From: Nitrobacter sp. NHB1
GTDB taxonomy: Bacteria > Pseudomonadota > Alphaproteobacteria > Rhizobiales > Xanthobacteraceae
Length of the DNA: 64,000 nt
Reading direction: 5' to 3'
Assembly (NCBI RefSeq): GCF_036964665.1
Contig: NZ_JBAMDA010000001.1
Location: 248,001-312,000 of the forward strand
A program made the position numbers and the translations under genes. Positions 28,178 to 36,041 of the stretch are shown here, one piece after another. Every line of letters starts with the position of its first letter. Position 1 is the stretch's first letter. Below the pieces are notes generated by a model, which saw only the letters and a list, made by a program, of their open reading frames with translations, made no database searches and was not told where the DNA came from.

Positions 28178-28750
28178 ATGGCCAAAAGAGCTCAGATTGA
28201 TGATCTCGACGATTGGGTTGGTCGGCCGACGCTTGCCGATCGGGCAAATGCGGACCGGTTTCGACGGCTGAACGATGAGGTTGAGCGCGAAATTGCGCCG
28301 GCGAATATTTTTGAGAAACTTGAGGCGCGAGACATCAGCCATAAAGTTGCCGAAGAGCAGCTTTTGAAAGGCATGCAAACGGCGATTGTCAAAAGCGCCC
28401 GGGTGCAGTCGCTGGCGATGCTGCTTGGGCCCACCTACGGTCAGAACCTTGATAAGGCGTTCAAGGTTGCGCAGGATTACTTCGGTCGTCCCGAAGAGCG
28501 CCAGCGCGCTGCCAAAGATCTAGTACATGGTCTTGGAATATCGATCGAAGATATCGACGCCAATGCGCTGCACTTACGTATGGCTAGTGTTCATGCACTG
28601 GACGATATGATTGATCGGAGGGAGAATGGCCGCAATCGAATTATCAAGCGGCATTTGAAAAGAAGGAAGGCGCCGAGTCCTGAAAATCCTACGTCGACAG
28701 ACAGCAGGGAAAGTCCGCGAATAAGGCAAAGAATTCGTCGCGCCCGGTAG
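28178..28750 (+). CDS. Unassigned basic island protein
   Basis: A 190-residue protein of unknown function. The ATG at 28178 follows a GGGAGAGG ribosome site and is preferred over an in-frame ATG at 28154. The protein is helical and charged (NIFEKLEARDISHKVAEEQL, AMLLGPTYGQNLDKAFKVAQ). It ends in a strongly basic tail from about residue 155 (IIKRHLKRRKAPSPENP, RQRIRRAR), which suggests nucleic-acid contact. It is 16 bases upstream of the next island gene and probably co-transcribed with it. Confidence 0.6.
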   Translation: MAKRAQIDDLDDWVGRPTLADRANADRFRRLNDEVEREIAPANIFEKLEARDISHKVAEEQLLKGMQTAIVKSARVQSLAMLLGPTYGQNLDKAFKVAQDYFGRPEERQRAAKDLVHGLGISIEDIDANALHLRMASVHALDDMIDRRENGRNRIIKRHLKRRKAPSPENPTSTDSRESPRIRQRIRRAR

Positions 28751-28766
28751 GATTGAGTGCAGCAGG

Positions 28767-29222
28767 ATGGCAAGCCAAAAGCAGATTGCGGCCAATCGGC
28801 GCAACGCTATGCGCAGCACTGGGCCTAAAAGTAGGCTTGGGAAATTTCGATCGAGCCGTAATGCGCTGAGGCATGGATTTTCGTTGGGCCTTGCGCTTGA
28901 TCCAGCCAGCATCAGACGGGTGAATTCCTTGAAAAAGAAATTGCTTGGCGTGAGTGCAAGCAAGGATTTGGAACGAGCCGCTGAGGCGTTCGCCCGGGCC
29001 CAGCTTCAGATATCTCGGATCCGCAAGACTCAGTCGGAGGCGCTCGCTGAGTTGGTAAAAGCGTCAGAAGGCGATCCTGCGAATGCAATCCGACGGCTGG
29101 GAGCATTAGATCGCTACGAACGATATGCGCTCACTCTGCGCGATCGGGCGCAGTGGGTTTTTGAAAATTGCCAAAACGAAGCCAATTTATTACTTGGTAT
29201 CAATAACTTATCTCATACGTGA
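28767..29222 (+). CDS. Conserved small protein with a STGPKS/SRNALRHG N-terminus
   Basis: A 151-residue protein. Its N-terminus, NRRNAMRSTGPKSRLGKFRS then SRNALRHGFS, is a recurring pattern in hypothetical proteins of Bradyrhizobium relatives, often near mobile DNA; no function is established to my knowledge. The rest is helical and charged. It starts 16 bases after the previous gene and is the last gene of the island before the purU remnant. Confidence 0.65.
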   Translation: MASQKQIAANRRNAMRSTGPKSRLGKFRSSRNALRHGFSLGLALDPASIRRVNSLKKKLLGVSASKDLERAAEAFARAQLQISRIRKTQSEALAELVKASEGDPANAIRRLGALDRYERYALTLRDRAQWVFENCQNEANLLLGINNLSHT

Positions 29223-29349
29223 GGTGAGGATTGCGTTACCGTTGATGCCCTCAGCCAGAAGAGCGGCGCAAGGCCGATGTGGGTGATAGAGCGGAGGCGG
29301 AATCTTTCCGATCGGTCCAATCGCCCGCGTCCATGCCCGAGCATCAATA

Positions 29350-29904
29350 TTGGTCGACATTCTGTATCGCTGGCGCACCGGCGAGCTCAAAATGATTCCG
29401 ACCGCCATCGTGTCCAATCATCCGCGCGAGACCTATGCGCATCTCGATTTCGGCGACATCCCGTTTCACCATTTGCCGGTGACGAGGGAAATCAGGCGCG
29501 GTCAGGAAACGGCCATCCTCGATCTGGTGGCGGAGACCGGCACCGATCTGGTAGTGCTGGCGCGCTATATGCAGATCCTGTCGAACGAGATGAGCGCAAA
29601 GCTCTCGGGCCGTTGCATCAACATTCATCATTCCTTCCTACCGGGGTTCAAGGGCGCGCGGCCATATCATCAGGCCCATGAGCATGGCGTCAAACTGATC
29701 GGCGCGACCGCGCATTATGTCACCAGCGATCTCGACGAGAGATCGATCATCGATCAGGACGTCGAGCGCATCAGCCATCGCGATACTCCCGATGCGCTGG
29801 TCCGGAAGGGACGCGACATCGAGTGACGGGTGCTGGCAATCCGGCATCACCTGGAAGACCGCGTCATCCCGAACGGCCGCAAAACCGTGGTGTTCATGGA
29901 TTGA
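29350..29904 (+). pseudogene. purU: Formyltetrahydrofolate deformylase, C-terminal remnant
   Basis: The formyl-transferase half of PurU is recognisable: [20 protein letters not shown], the catalytic region [18 protein letters not shown], and [20 protein letters not shown]. The N-terminal ACT domain is missing; homology begins abruptly at 29350. A TGA at 29824 replaces an Arg codon after VRKGRDIE, and the native C-terminus continues past it in the same frame (HHLEDRVIPNGRKTVVFMD) to 29904. A truncation plus a nonsense change makes it a remnant, presumably of a duplicated or island-disrupted gene. Confidence 0.87.
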
Positions 29905-29933
29905 GTCGCGCCGGTCGGCAATCGAGCGCTGCT

Positions 29934-30212
29934 TTAATGGATCGCGCCCATCGCGTTGTTACTCGATGATTGGGCGGTGGGGTTGTCTGTCTTCGGCGTC
30001 TGACGCTCGCGTTCACGCTCCTTCATCATCTCATCGTATTTCGCGGTACCGGGCCGCGGCGGTGCGTCCGCGGGAAGGCCGCCGGCCCAGTGCGGAATCA
30101 CGTCGCCCATTCCGGCCGCCAGATGCGAATTGATGCTGCCGCATCCGCCCAGGCTGCACACGATCGGCAGGGCGCAAAGCAGGATCGAAATTCGGAGCAG
30201 GCGATACGTCAT
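29934..30212 (-). CDS. Small putative lipoprotein
   Basis: A 92-residue protein with a lipoprotein signal: RLLRISILLCALPIVCSLGG then Cys, so the mature N-terminus would be a lipidated Cys near residue 24. The mature part is short, polar and rich in E, R, P and Q (KYDEMMKERERERQTPK). No domain is recognised. It stands alone on the minus strand; a longer frame back to 30278 would bury the signal peptide, so the ATG at 30212 is used. Confidence 0.65.
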   Translation of the reverse strand: MTYRLLRISILLCALPIVCSLGGCGSINSHLAAGMGDVIPHWAGGLPADAPPRPGTAKYDEMMKERERERQTPKTDNPTAQSSSNNAMGAIH

Positions 30213-30298
30213 GACTGAATGATTATTATCCCGGTATGGAGATTGCGGGGCAGCGTCGGCCTTTTGGGAGCACATCATCGTCCGTACCGGATCATTGA

Positions 30299-30538
30299 AT
30301 GGCTTACCTTCCCAAAAGATTAGCGGCGGCTCGCGCGATGCGATATTCGGTATCTAAACACCTTATGTTCGGCGTGCTGCGCAAGAACGGGGGATTCGTG
30401 CTGGTCATGGCGGCTGGATCGATGATCGGGACGTTCATCGGCGGACTCATGCTCGGACTTGTCCCGACATACGTCTTGCTGCCGTTGCTCGCGGCGCTAT
30501 TGCTGGTATCGGCGGTCAAGATCTGGCGGCACCAATAA
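30299..30538 (+). pseudogene. TauE/SafE (TSUP) permease, C-terminal fragment
   Basis: The 79-codon frame ends in a pattern typical of the last helices of TauE/SafE sulfite/sulfonate exporters (MAAGSMIGTFIGGLMLGLVP, then LLPLLAALLLVSAVKIWRH). A full transporter has about 250 residues and several more helices, none of which precede this frame. It is taken as a remnant, though a short expressed peptide cannot be ruled out. Confidence 0.6.
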
Positions 30539-30554
30539 ACCGACAGGAAGGCTT

Positions 30555-31898
30555 CTATCTCTCGCGAAATGCGCGGGACATGCTGTCCGCGATCGGCTTC
30601 ATGATGTACTGAAAGAAAGTCCGTTCGCTGGTCTTGACGAAGACTTCGGCTGGCATCCCGGGCGTCGGATTGAAACCGTGGATTGCCGCGACTTCCGAAT
30701 TGTGAAGCCTCACGCGAATGACATAGATGTCGCTCGGCCCGAGCTGTTGCGATTTTTTCTCGTCGGCAACAGTATCGGCGGAGAGGTAGATGACATCGCC
30801 CGACACCATCGGCGTGACACGCTGGCTGAGTGCCGTCAGCCGAACCATGGCCTCCTGACCGCGTTTGACCGAGTCGATATCCTGCGGTCTCACCCGGGCC
30901 TCGATGATCAATGGCTCGTCGAGCGGCAACAACTCCATGATGGGCTTGCCTGGCTCGACCACCCCGCCGCGCGTATGAAATCGCAATTTGACGACGACGC
31001 CTTTGACCGGCGCGCGGATCGTGGTTCGGTCGAGAACACCTCTTGCGCTCAGCATCCGCTCGCGGACATCGACCAGTTCGCCGCGCGCTTCGTGCATCTG
31101 CTCGACCGCGGTCTTGATGGCGGTCTTCCGCACGCCGTTGATTTGCTCGACCGCCCGAGCGATCCGTTCCTTGGCGTCGCCGATATCGCCCATGATACGG
31201 CCGACCTCGCCTTCGAGATTGGCCTGGTTGCGTTGCAGAAGAAGGACATCCGGCTTGCGCACGAGTCCGGCGGCCAGGAGATGTTCCTTGGTCTTGATAT
31301 CCTCGTCGACGAGCACGATCTGGCGCCGCACGCCGTCGAGTTGAACCTTGGATCCGGTGATACGCTCGTCCAGGGCCTTGATGCTGTCGTTAATTCCGGC
31401 AATTTCGCTGTTCATATTGTTGCGTTGCGCGGTGAAGGCAAGAAGCTGGGCGCTGACGATGCTGCGTATCTGCTGATCCTTTGAATCGACCGCCAGTTCA
31501 GGCGGAAAGTGAACTTTCGCTTCCTCGCGGACTTGCGCCTGCAGGCGGGCATCGAGGGCTGTGAGGCGCGCGTCGCGAAGGAAGAGCCGTTGCATCTCGG
31601 CTTTTGCGGTGGTCCGGTCCAGTTTGACCAGTATCTGGCCGGGTTCGACGGTATCGCCTTCGTGAACCATGATGTCGCTGATCACGCCGCCTTCCAGGTG
31701 CTGGATGGTCTTGTTCTGGCCGGTAGCCACAAACACGCCCGACGCCACCACTGCACCCGCGATCGGTGCAGTATTGCCCCAGACTCCAAATCCCATGATC
31801 GTCGTCGCAATAATCACGACGCCCGCGATGGTGTGGCCGCGTGTCGAGCGCGGCAGATCAACATGCCAGGGCTGATCGCCTATCATTGTCGTGCTCAT
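30555..31898 (-). CDS. Type I secretion membrane fusion protein (HlyD/PrtE family)
   Basis: A 447-residue periplasmic adaptor. A short cytoplasmic N-terminus is followed by one membrane helix (about residues 23-45). The lipoyl-like half-motif HLEGGVISDIMVHEGDTVEP then begins, followed by long coiled-coil arms (about 95-290). The C-terminal beta-barrel region holds the second lipoyl half (RAPVKGVVVKLRFHTRGGVV). It links the inner-membrane ABC transporter encoded upstream to a TolC-type outer-membrane channel, which is not in the window. The gene follows the transporter gene by 34 bases on the same strand. Confidence 0.9.
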   Translation of the reverse strand: MSTTMIGDQPWHVDLPRSTRGHTIAGVVIIATTIMGFGVWGNTAPIAGAVVASGVFVATGQNKTIQHLEGGVISDIMVHEGDTVEPGQILVKLDRTTAKAEMQRLFLRDARLTALDARLQAQVREEAKVHFPPELAVDSKDQQIRSIVSAQLLAFTAQRNNMNSEIAGINDSIKALDERITGSKVQLDGVRRQIVLVDEDIKTKEHLLAAGLVRKPDVLLLQRNQANLEGEVGRIMGDIGDAKERIARAVEQINGVRKTAIKTAVEQMHEARGELVDVRERMLSARGVLDRTTIRAPVKGVVVKLRFHTRGGVVEPGKPIMELLPLDEPLIIEARVRPQDIDSVKRGQEAMVRLTALSQRVTPMVSGDVIYLSADTVADEKKSQQLGPSDIYVIRVRLHNSEVAAIHGFNPTPGMPAEVFVKTSERTFFQYIMKPIADSMSRAFRER

Positions 31899-31932
31899 GG
31901 TCGCCTCTCCAGGCTCAAGTCCGTCCCCGCGA

Positions 31933-33945
31933 TCAGGCGTCGAGCATCGGCGGTCCCGAAGCGCTGGGTTGTTTGTGGCCCGTCACCAGCGGAATCACCT
32001 CGGCGCGCGTTCCGAACGCTTGCACCGAGCCGTTTTGCAGAATCATGATCTTGTCCACGCTCTGCAGTAGCGCTGGTCGTTGCGTGATGGTGACGACCGT
32101 CATTCGCTTCTCCTTGGCGCGTATCAGCGCCTTGGCGAGTGCGCGTTCGCCGTTCGCATCAAGGTTCGCGTTCGGCTCATCAAGCACGATCAATCGTGGA
32201 TTGCCGTAGAAGGCGCGCGCAAGGCCGATCCGTTGCCGCTGCCCGCCCGACAAAGGGCTGCCATCCATGCCGATCACGGTTTCGTAGCCGAGTGCGAGCT
32301 CCGAAATCATTTCATGCACGTCGGCGGTTTCAGCGGCATCGAAGATGTCCTCGTCGACGGCATCGGAGCGCATCCGCGCAATGTTCGCCTTGATCGACGC
32401 TGGAAACAGTTGAACCTCCTGTGGCAGATAGCCGACGCTTTCGCCGAACTGGCGCGGGTCCCAATTGCGCAGGTCCATCATGTCCAGTCGGACATTTCCG
32501 GCGGTCGGAATGATCGAGCCGACCAGCATTCGCGCCAGCATGGTCTTTCCGGTGCCGGACGGCCCGACGATCGCGAGGGACTCGCCTGGCTCTAGGTGGA
32601 AGCTGATGCCATTGAGAATCACCTTCTTGTTCGGCGGGGGAACGTAGAGGATGCGTTCGACGCTGAGGCGGCCCTCCGGACGCGGCAATCGCAACCGTTC
32701 GAGATTGAGCGGCGAACTCTGGAGCAGGGTCTTGATGCGGCTATAGGCCGAACGGGCCTGCACGAAATGCCGCCATCCCTCGATCGTGCCTTCGAGGGGC
32801 GCCAAAGCGCGGCTGGCGACGATCGATGCCGCGATGATCATGCCTCCCGTCAACTCGCTTTCCAGCGCGAGGTAGGCGCCCCATCCGAGTATGGTGATCT
32901 GGGTGCCCAGACGCAGGAACTTGGAAATGCCGGTCATGATGATGTTGAGGTCGTGGCCGGCGACCTGAGCCTTGAGCGATTCGACCGTCTCCTGGCCCCA
33001 AACCTGGACCCCTTCCGGAATCATGCCCATCGCGTTGATAACCTGGGCGTTGCGCGCCATCGCCTCCGCCTGCAGGTTGGCGCGGGTTCCGAATGCATTC
33101 GCCCGCGTGAAGGGTATCGCGGTCACGCGCTGGTTGATGAGCGCGACCCCGACCAGCGACACGCTCGATACAAGGACGATCAGTCCGAGTTGCGGGTTGA
33201 TCAGGAACACAACAGCCAGATAAGCGGGCGTCACCGGAGCATCGAACATCGTCAGCAGGACCGGGCCGGTAATGAATGCGCGCAAATGCTGCAGGTCGGC
33301 GAGGGTCTGAAATTCGCGGCTTGAGCCGTTTTGTGCCGCTTTCGCAGCAGCACTCAGCACCGGGCCGCCCAGGCGAGCCTCAGTCTCGACGGCAACTCTC
33401 ATCAGGATAAAGCGGCGCAGCATGTCCATCAGGACATGGGCTCCGATAGCCAGAATGACGATCGACGACAGCATAATCAGCGTATCGACGCTTCGGCTGG
33501 TCAGCACACGGTCCGACATGTTGAAAAGGTAGATGGGGATGGAAAGAACAAGAAGATTTACGACAAGCGAAAAAATGCCAACGGTGACCAGGTTGCGTCG
33601 TGCGGCGGCCAGTCCCTTGCCGAGAACGTCCCGAAATTCGTTGTCGCCGGAACGCTTGTGCAATTGCGGATTGCCGCCACCGCCGCCGCCATTGAGATTT
33701 CCCTTGCCGTTAAGATTATGCCCGCTCGCTGCTGCCAGAGGAGTTTTGGCTCCATTGCGCGTCGGCGGGATAGTCGCTGGCGTTGTTTCCGTTCGTGCAT
33801 CGAGCGTTTCAGCCGGCCTCTCAAACGGGTTTCGCCAAAGCTTCTGCGCCAGTTCTCTGACCTGCGCTATGAGCGCGTCCTTCGAGTAGCGATCGCCTGA
33901 CTCCGCCGGCAGGTTGGGGATGGCTTGATTGTCGCTCAGACTCAT
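31933..33945 (-). CDS. Type I secretion ABC transporter (PrtD family)
   Basis: A 670-residue fused permease-ATPase. The membrane domain spans about residues 115-400. The ATPase shows Walker A (IVGPSGTGKTMLARML), the signature LSGGQRQRIGLARA and Walker B (LIVLDEPNANLD). The start at 33945 has a GAGGAG site seven bases upstream. The N-terminus is extended by about 110 residues that include NLNGKGNLNGGGGGG at 77-91, very like a tract in the protein encoded at 36042. No N-terminal C39 peptidase is present, so cargo is probably exported uncleaved through a C-terminal signal. Confidence 0.9.
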   Translation of the reverse strand: MSLSDNQAIPNLPAESGDRYSKDALIAQVRELAQKLWRNPFERPAETLDARTETTPATIPPTRNGAKTPLAAASGHNLNGKGNLNGGGGGGNPQLHKRSGDNEFRDVLGKGLAAARRNLVTVGIFSLVVNLLVLSIPIYLFNMSDRVLTSRSVDTLIMLSSIVILAIGAHVLMDMLRRFILMRVAVETEARLGGPVLSAAAKAAQNGSSREFQTLADLQHLRAFITGPVLLTMFDAPVTPAYLAVVFLINPQLGLIVLVSSVSLVGVALINQRVTAIPFTRANAFGTRANLQAEAMARNAQVINAMGMIPEGVQVWGQETVESLKAQVAGHDLNIIMTGISKFLRLGTQITILGWGAYLALESELTGGMIIAASIVASRALAPLEGTIEGWRHFVQARSAYSRIKTLLQSSPLNLERLRLPRPEGRLSVERILYVPPPNKKVILNGISFHLEPGESLAIVGPSGTGKTMLARMLVGSIIPTAGNVRLDMMDLRNWDPRQFGESVGYLPQEVQLFPASIKANIARMRSDAVDEDIFDAAETADVHEMISELALGYETVIGMDGSPLSGGQRQRIGLARAFYGNPRLIVLDEPNANLDANGERALAKALIRAKEKRMTVVTITQRPALLQSVDKIMILQNGSVQAFGTRAEVIPLVTGHKQPSASGPPMLDA

Positions 33946-33986
33946 TGCCGCTCTCCTCAACCGACAAGTTTCGATTCCTGGTCCAT

Positions 33987-35906
33987 TTAGTGGAGTACAC
34001 CGGCCATGGGATCGTCGTGCGGAAGCGCCGTGATTGCGTGATGCTGCGGATCTGAATTGTTGGACGCGTCGTCCTGTCCGACAAAGGCGATCACTTCGGG
34101 GACGAGCGCCTGGGGATTCGTCTGAGCGACGTGATCCGACTCCTGATTCACGAGATTGGCCTGGATCAGGATGGAATCGCCGTAGACCTGTCCGTTGACA
34201 TGGGTGTCGGTGTTTGCAACGTCGACGATAGCGGCGTCGTTGCTGAGAACGTTGCCGCCCGTGGCGACGTTTTGAGTCGCCAAGCTGTCGCCGTAGTAGC
34301 CGGCCGTGACAGCCGATGGAGACCCCTGGAGTTGAATCGCCACGTTCGCGTCTGAGACGATGTTTGTCTGCCAGATCGCGTTCACGTCATAGTAGTTGCC
34401 GGTGACATAAAGGATATGGAAGGTGCCACCGTTGCCGGCGATCAATTGCCCGAACGACGGGTCGAGTTCTGTTGCCCCGCCCGAGATATTGTGGATGAGG
34501 TTGTCGAGATCTGAATTCCACGGCAGGGCTTTGTCGCCGCCGTAGTTCTCGATCGTTGCGGTGTTGGTGAGCTGATTGCCACCGGTCGATACGGTCTGGC
34601 TCGGAGACGTGCCGTCTCCGGTCATCAGGACGGTATCGTTGTTGTAGAGAATGTTGTTCTGGAAGACCACGTTCATGCCGTGGTAGCTGCCGCCGACGAC
34701 GATCAGGTCGTAGTTGAAATTCCCGTCATTGATCAGCACGTAATTGCCGAGTTCGTTCTGGCCCGCGTGGACCTCATAGTGCGTGCTCGTGCTGCTCTGC
34801 ATCGTCACGTCGTTGTCGGAGAGATAGTTGCTCTGCACCAGCGCACGAACGTTGAAGTAGTCGCCATGCACAACATCGACGGACCAGTTCGGGCCGGCGA
34901 AATAGCTCGGCATTGTCTCGTAGACACCGGGATGCTGGACGAAGTCCGCGATGTTGGTGGACTGGTCGCCGCCGGTCGTGATGCTGGCTCCGAATCCTCC
35001 GACCGTGATGTGATCGTTGTCCATGTACGAATTGGTCTGGAAGATCGCATTGGTCTTGAAGTAGTCGCCCATCACAAGCATCGTTCGCGCCGAATCCGTG
35101 AGATCGACGATGTAGGCGCCGTTGCTGGCCGTGTTGCCGCCATCGAGCGCCCACTGTCCCAGACCGTGGCCGAGGTCAGGTACCGGTATCGGTGCAGGAG
35201 CGGGAAGCTGATCGGGCGGAGTCGGCGCGGGGTTTTGCAATTCGCCGTTCAGATAATATCCGGGCGTGACCGAGTGCGGGTCGGCCGTGCCGTCGCGATC
35301 GGCCCAGGCCTGATCGTGCGCGGCAACGAAAGCTGGAAGTGCATCGGTATGTTGCGGTGCGTACCAGTCGGCTGGAATTGCCGCGTCGGCGCCGGCGGCC
35401 ATCTGGGCAATGGCGTGGTCGGCTTGTGTCTCCAGCGCAATCAGAAGATTGGTGTCGTGAGTTCCGACCAGTGCATCGTCATTGTACATATTGTTGAACT
35501 GATGCGTCTGGATTTCACTCTGTTCGCCGCCTTCCTGATAGACAACCCTGATGACATCGCCGCCGCCACCGCCGCCAGTACCCGGATTGATCGGTGTCAG
35601 AACGCCTTGCGCGAGGGATGGACCAAACCGGTCGAGATGGAATTCCGATGCTGGATGGAGATGCGAAAGCGGCAGGTGGTGATTCGGGTCATCAATCGCC
35701 TGGGCGTCCTGCATAGCGACAGGACGGCTATCGATATCATCATCGGTCGGCGTGAACGTGAATTGAGGCCGATGGGTCGTGTAGTCCTGCGTATCGGAGC
35801 GATAGTCGCCTTCGTCAAGTGCGATGCGGTCGCGGGCTATGTCGTCGAAGATTCGAAGATATCCTGCGAAATGCCAGATGATCTCGGTTATACCGCCGGG
35901 CATCAT
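33987..35906 (-). CDS. Large Asn/Asp/Gly-rich repeat protein, probable type I secretion cargo
   Basis: A 639-residue acidic protein without a Sec signal. About five copies of a two-part repeat make up residues 250-595: a TGGNxLxNxAxI segment (near 256, 312, 381, 441 and 549) and a GDYYxxNAIxQTNxxxDND segment (near 280, 348, 405, 502 and 574). A diverged copy lies near 119-147. The unit is not the RTX nonapeptide. The spacing and Asn/Asp at fixed positions suggest a beta-solenoid or calcium-binding fold. A GGAGG ribosome site precedes the ATG. It is just upstream of the ABC transporter gene on the same strand, which is why it is called cargo. Function may be surface coating, adhesion or biofilm. 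Confidence 0.78.
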   Translation of the reverse strand: MMPGGITEIIWHFAGYLRIFDDIARDRIALDEGDYRSDTQDYTTHRPQFTFTPTDDDIDSRPVAMQDAQAIDDPNHHLPLSHLHPASEFHLDRFGPSLAQGVLTPINPGTGGGGGGDVIRVVYQEGGEQSEIQTHQFNNMYNDDALVGTHDTNLLIALETQADHAIAQMAAGADAAIPADWYAPQHTDALPAFVAAHDQAWADRDGTADPHSVTPGYYLNGELQNPAPTPPDQLPAPAPIPVPDLGHGLGQWALDGGNTASNGAYIVDLTDSARTMLVMGDYFKTNAIFQTNSYMDNDHITVGGFGASITTGGDQSTNIADFVQHPGVYETMPSYFAGPNWSVDVVHGDYFNVRALVQSNYLSDNDVTMQSSTSTHYEVHAGQNELGNYVLINDGNFNYDLIVVGGSYHGMNVVFQNNILYNNDTVLMTGDGTSPSQTVSTGGNQLTNTATIENYGGDKALPWNSDLDNLIHNISGGATELDPSFGQLIAGNGGTFHILYVTGNYYDVNAIWQTNIVSDANVAIQLQGSPSAVTAGYYGDSLATQNVATGGNVLSNDAAIVDVANTDTHVNGQVYGDSILIQANLVNQESDHVAQTNPQALVPEVIAFVGQDDASNNSDPQHHAITALPHDDPMAGVLH

Positions 35907-35997
35907 GGGAGCCTCCTGCCTTCAGGCACGCAAAACGTCCCCATTCCGCGAGCGCCCATCGCAGTCTCAGAATTTCGGAGCGGTATTCGTTAGTCGG

Positions 35998-36028
35998 GAA
36001 AAAACCTGCGCGGCGATTGCCGCGCAGG
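35998..36028 (-). terminator. Rho-independent terminator after the second cargo gene
   Basis: A perfect 10-bp stem (CCTGCGCGGC / GCCGCGCAGG, 36005-36028) with a four-base loop is followed on the minus strand by a T-run (complement of the A-run at 35999-36004). It lies 14 bases after the stop of the 36042 gene and before the 35906 start, so the repeat-protein gene should have its own promoter or be read through. Confidence 0.8.
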
Positions 36029-36041
36029 CCCGAAAGGCAGG

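Noticed and set aside
23350-29350. Calling the island a complete prophage
   Set aside because: No integrase, terminase, capsid, tail or lysis gene and no tRNA attachment site is visible; only the recombination module and regulator are phage-like.
30459-31484. 341-codon plus-strand frame over the membrane fusion protein gene
   Set aside because: The opposite strand encodes an unmistakable HlyD-family protein.
34680-35993. 437-codon plus-strand frame
   Set aside because: It is antisense to the large repeat protein; the ribosome site and strand of the secretion genes support the minus-strand frame.
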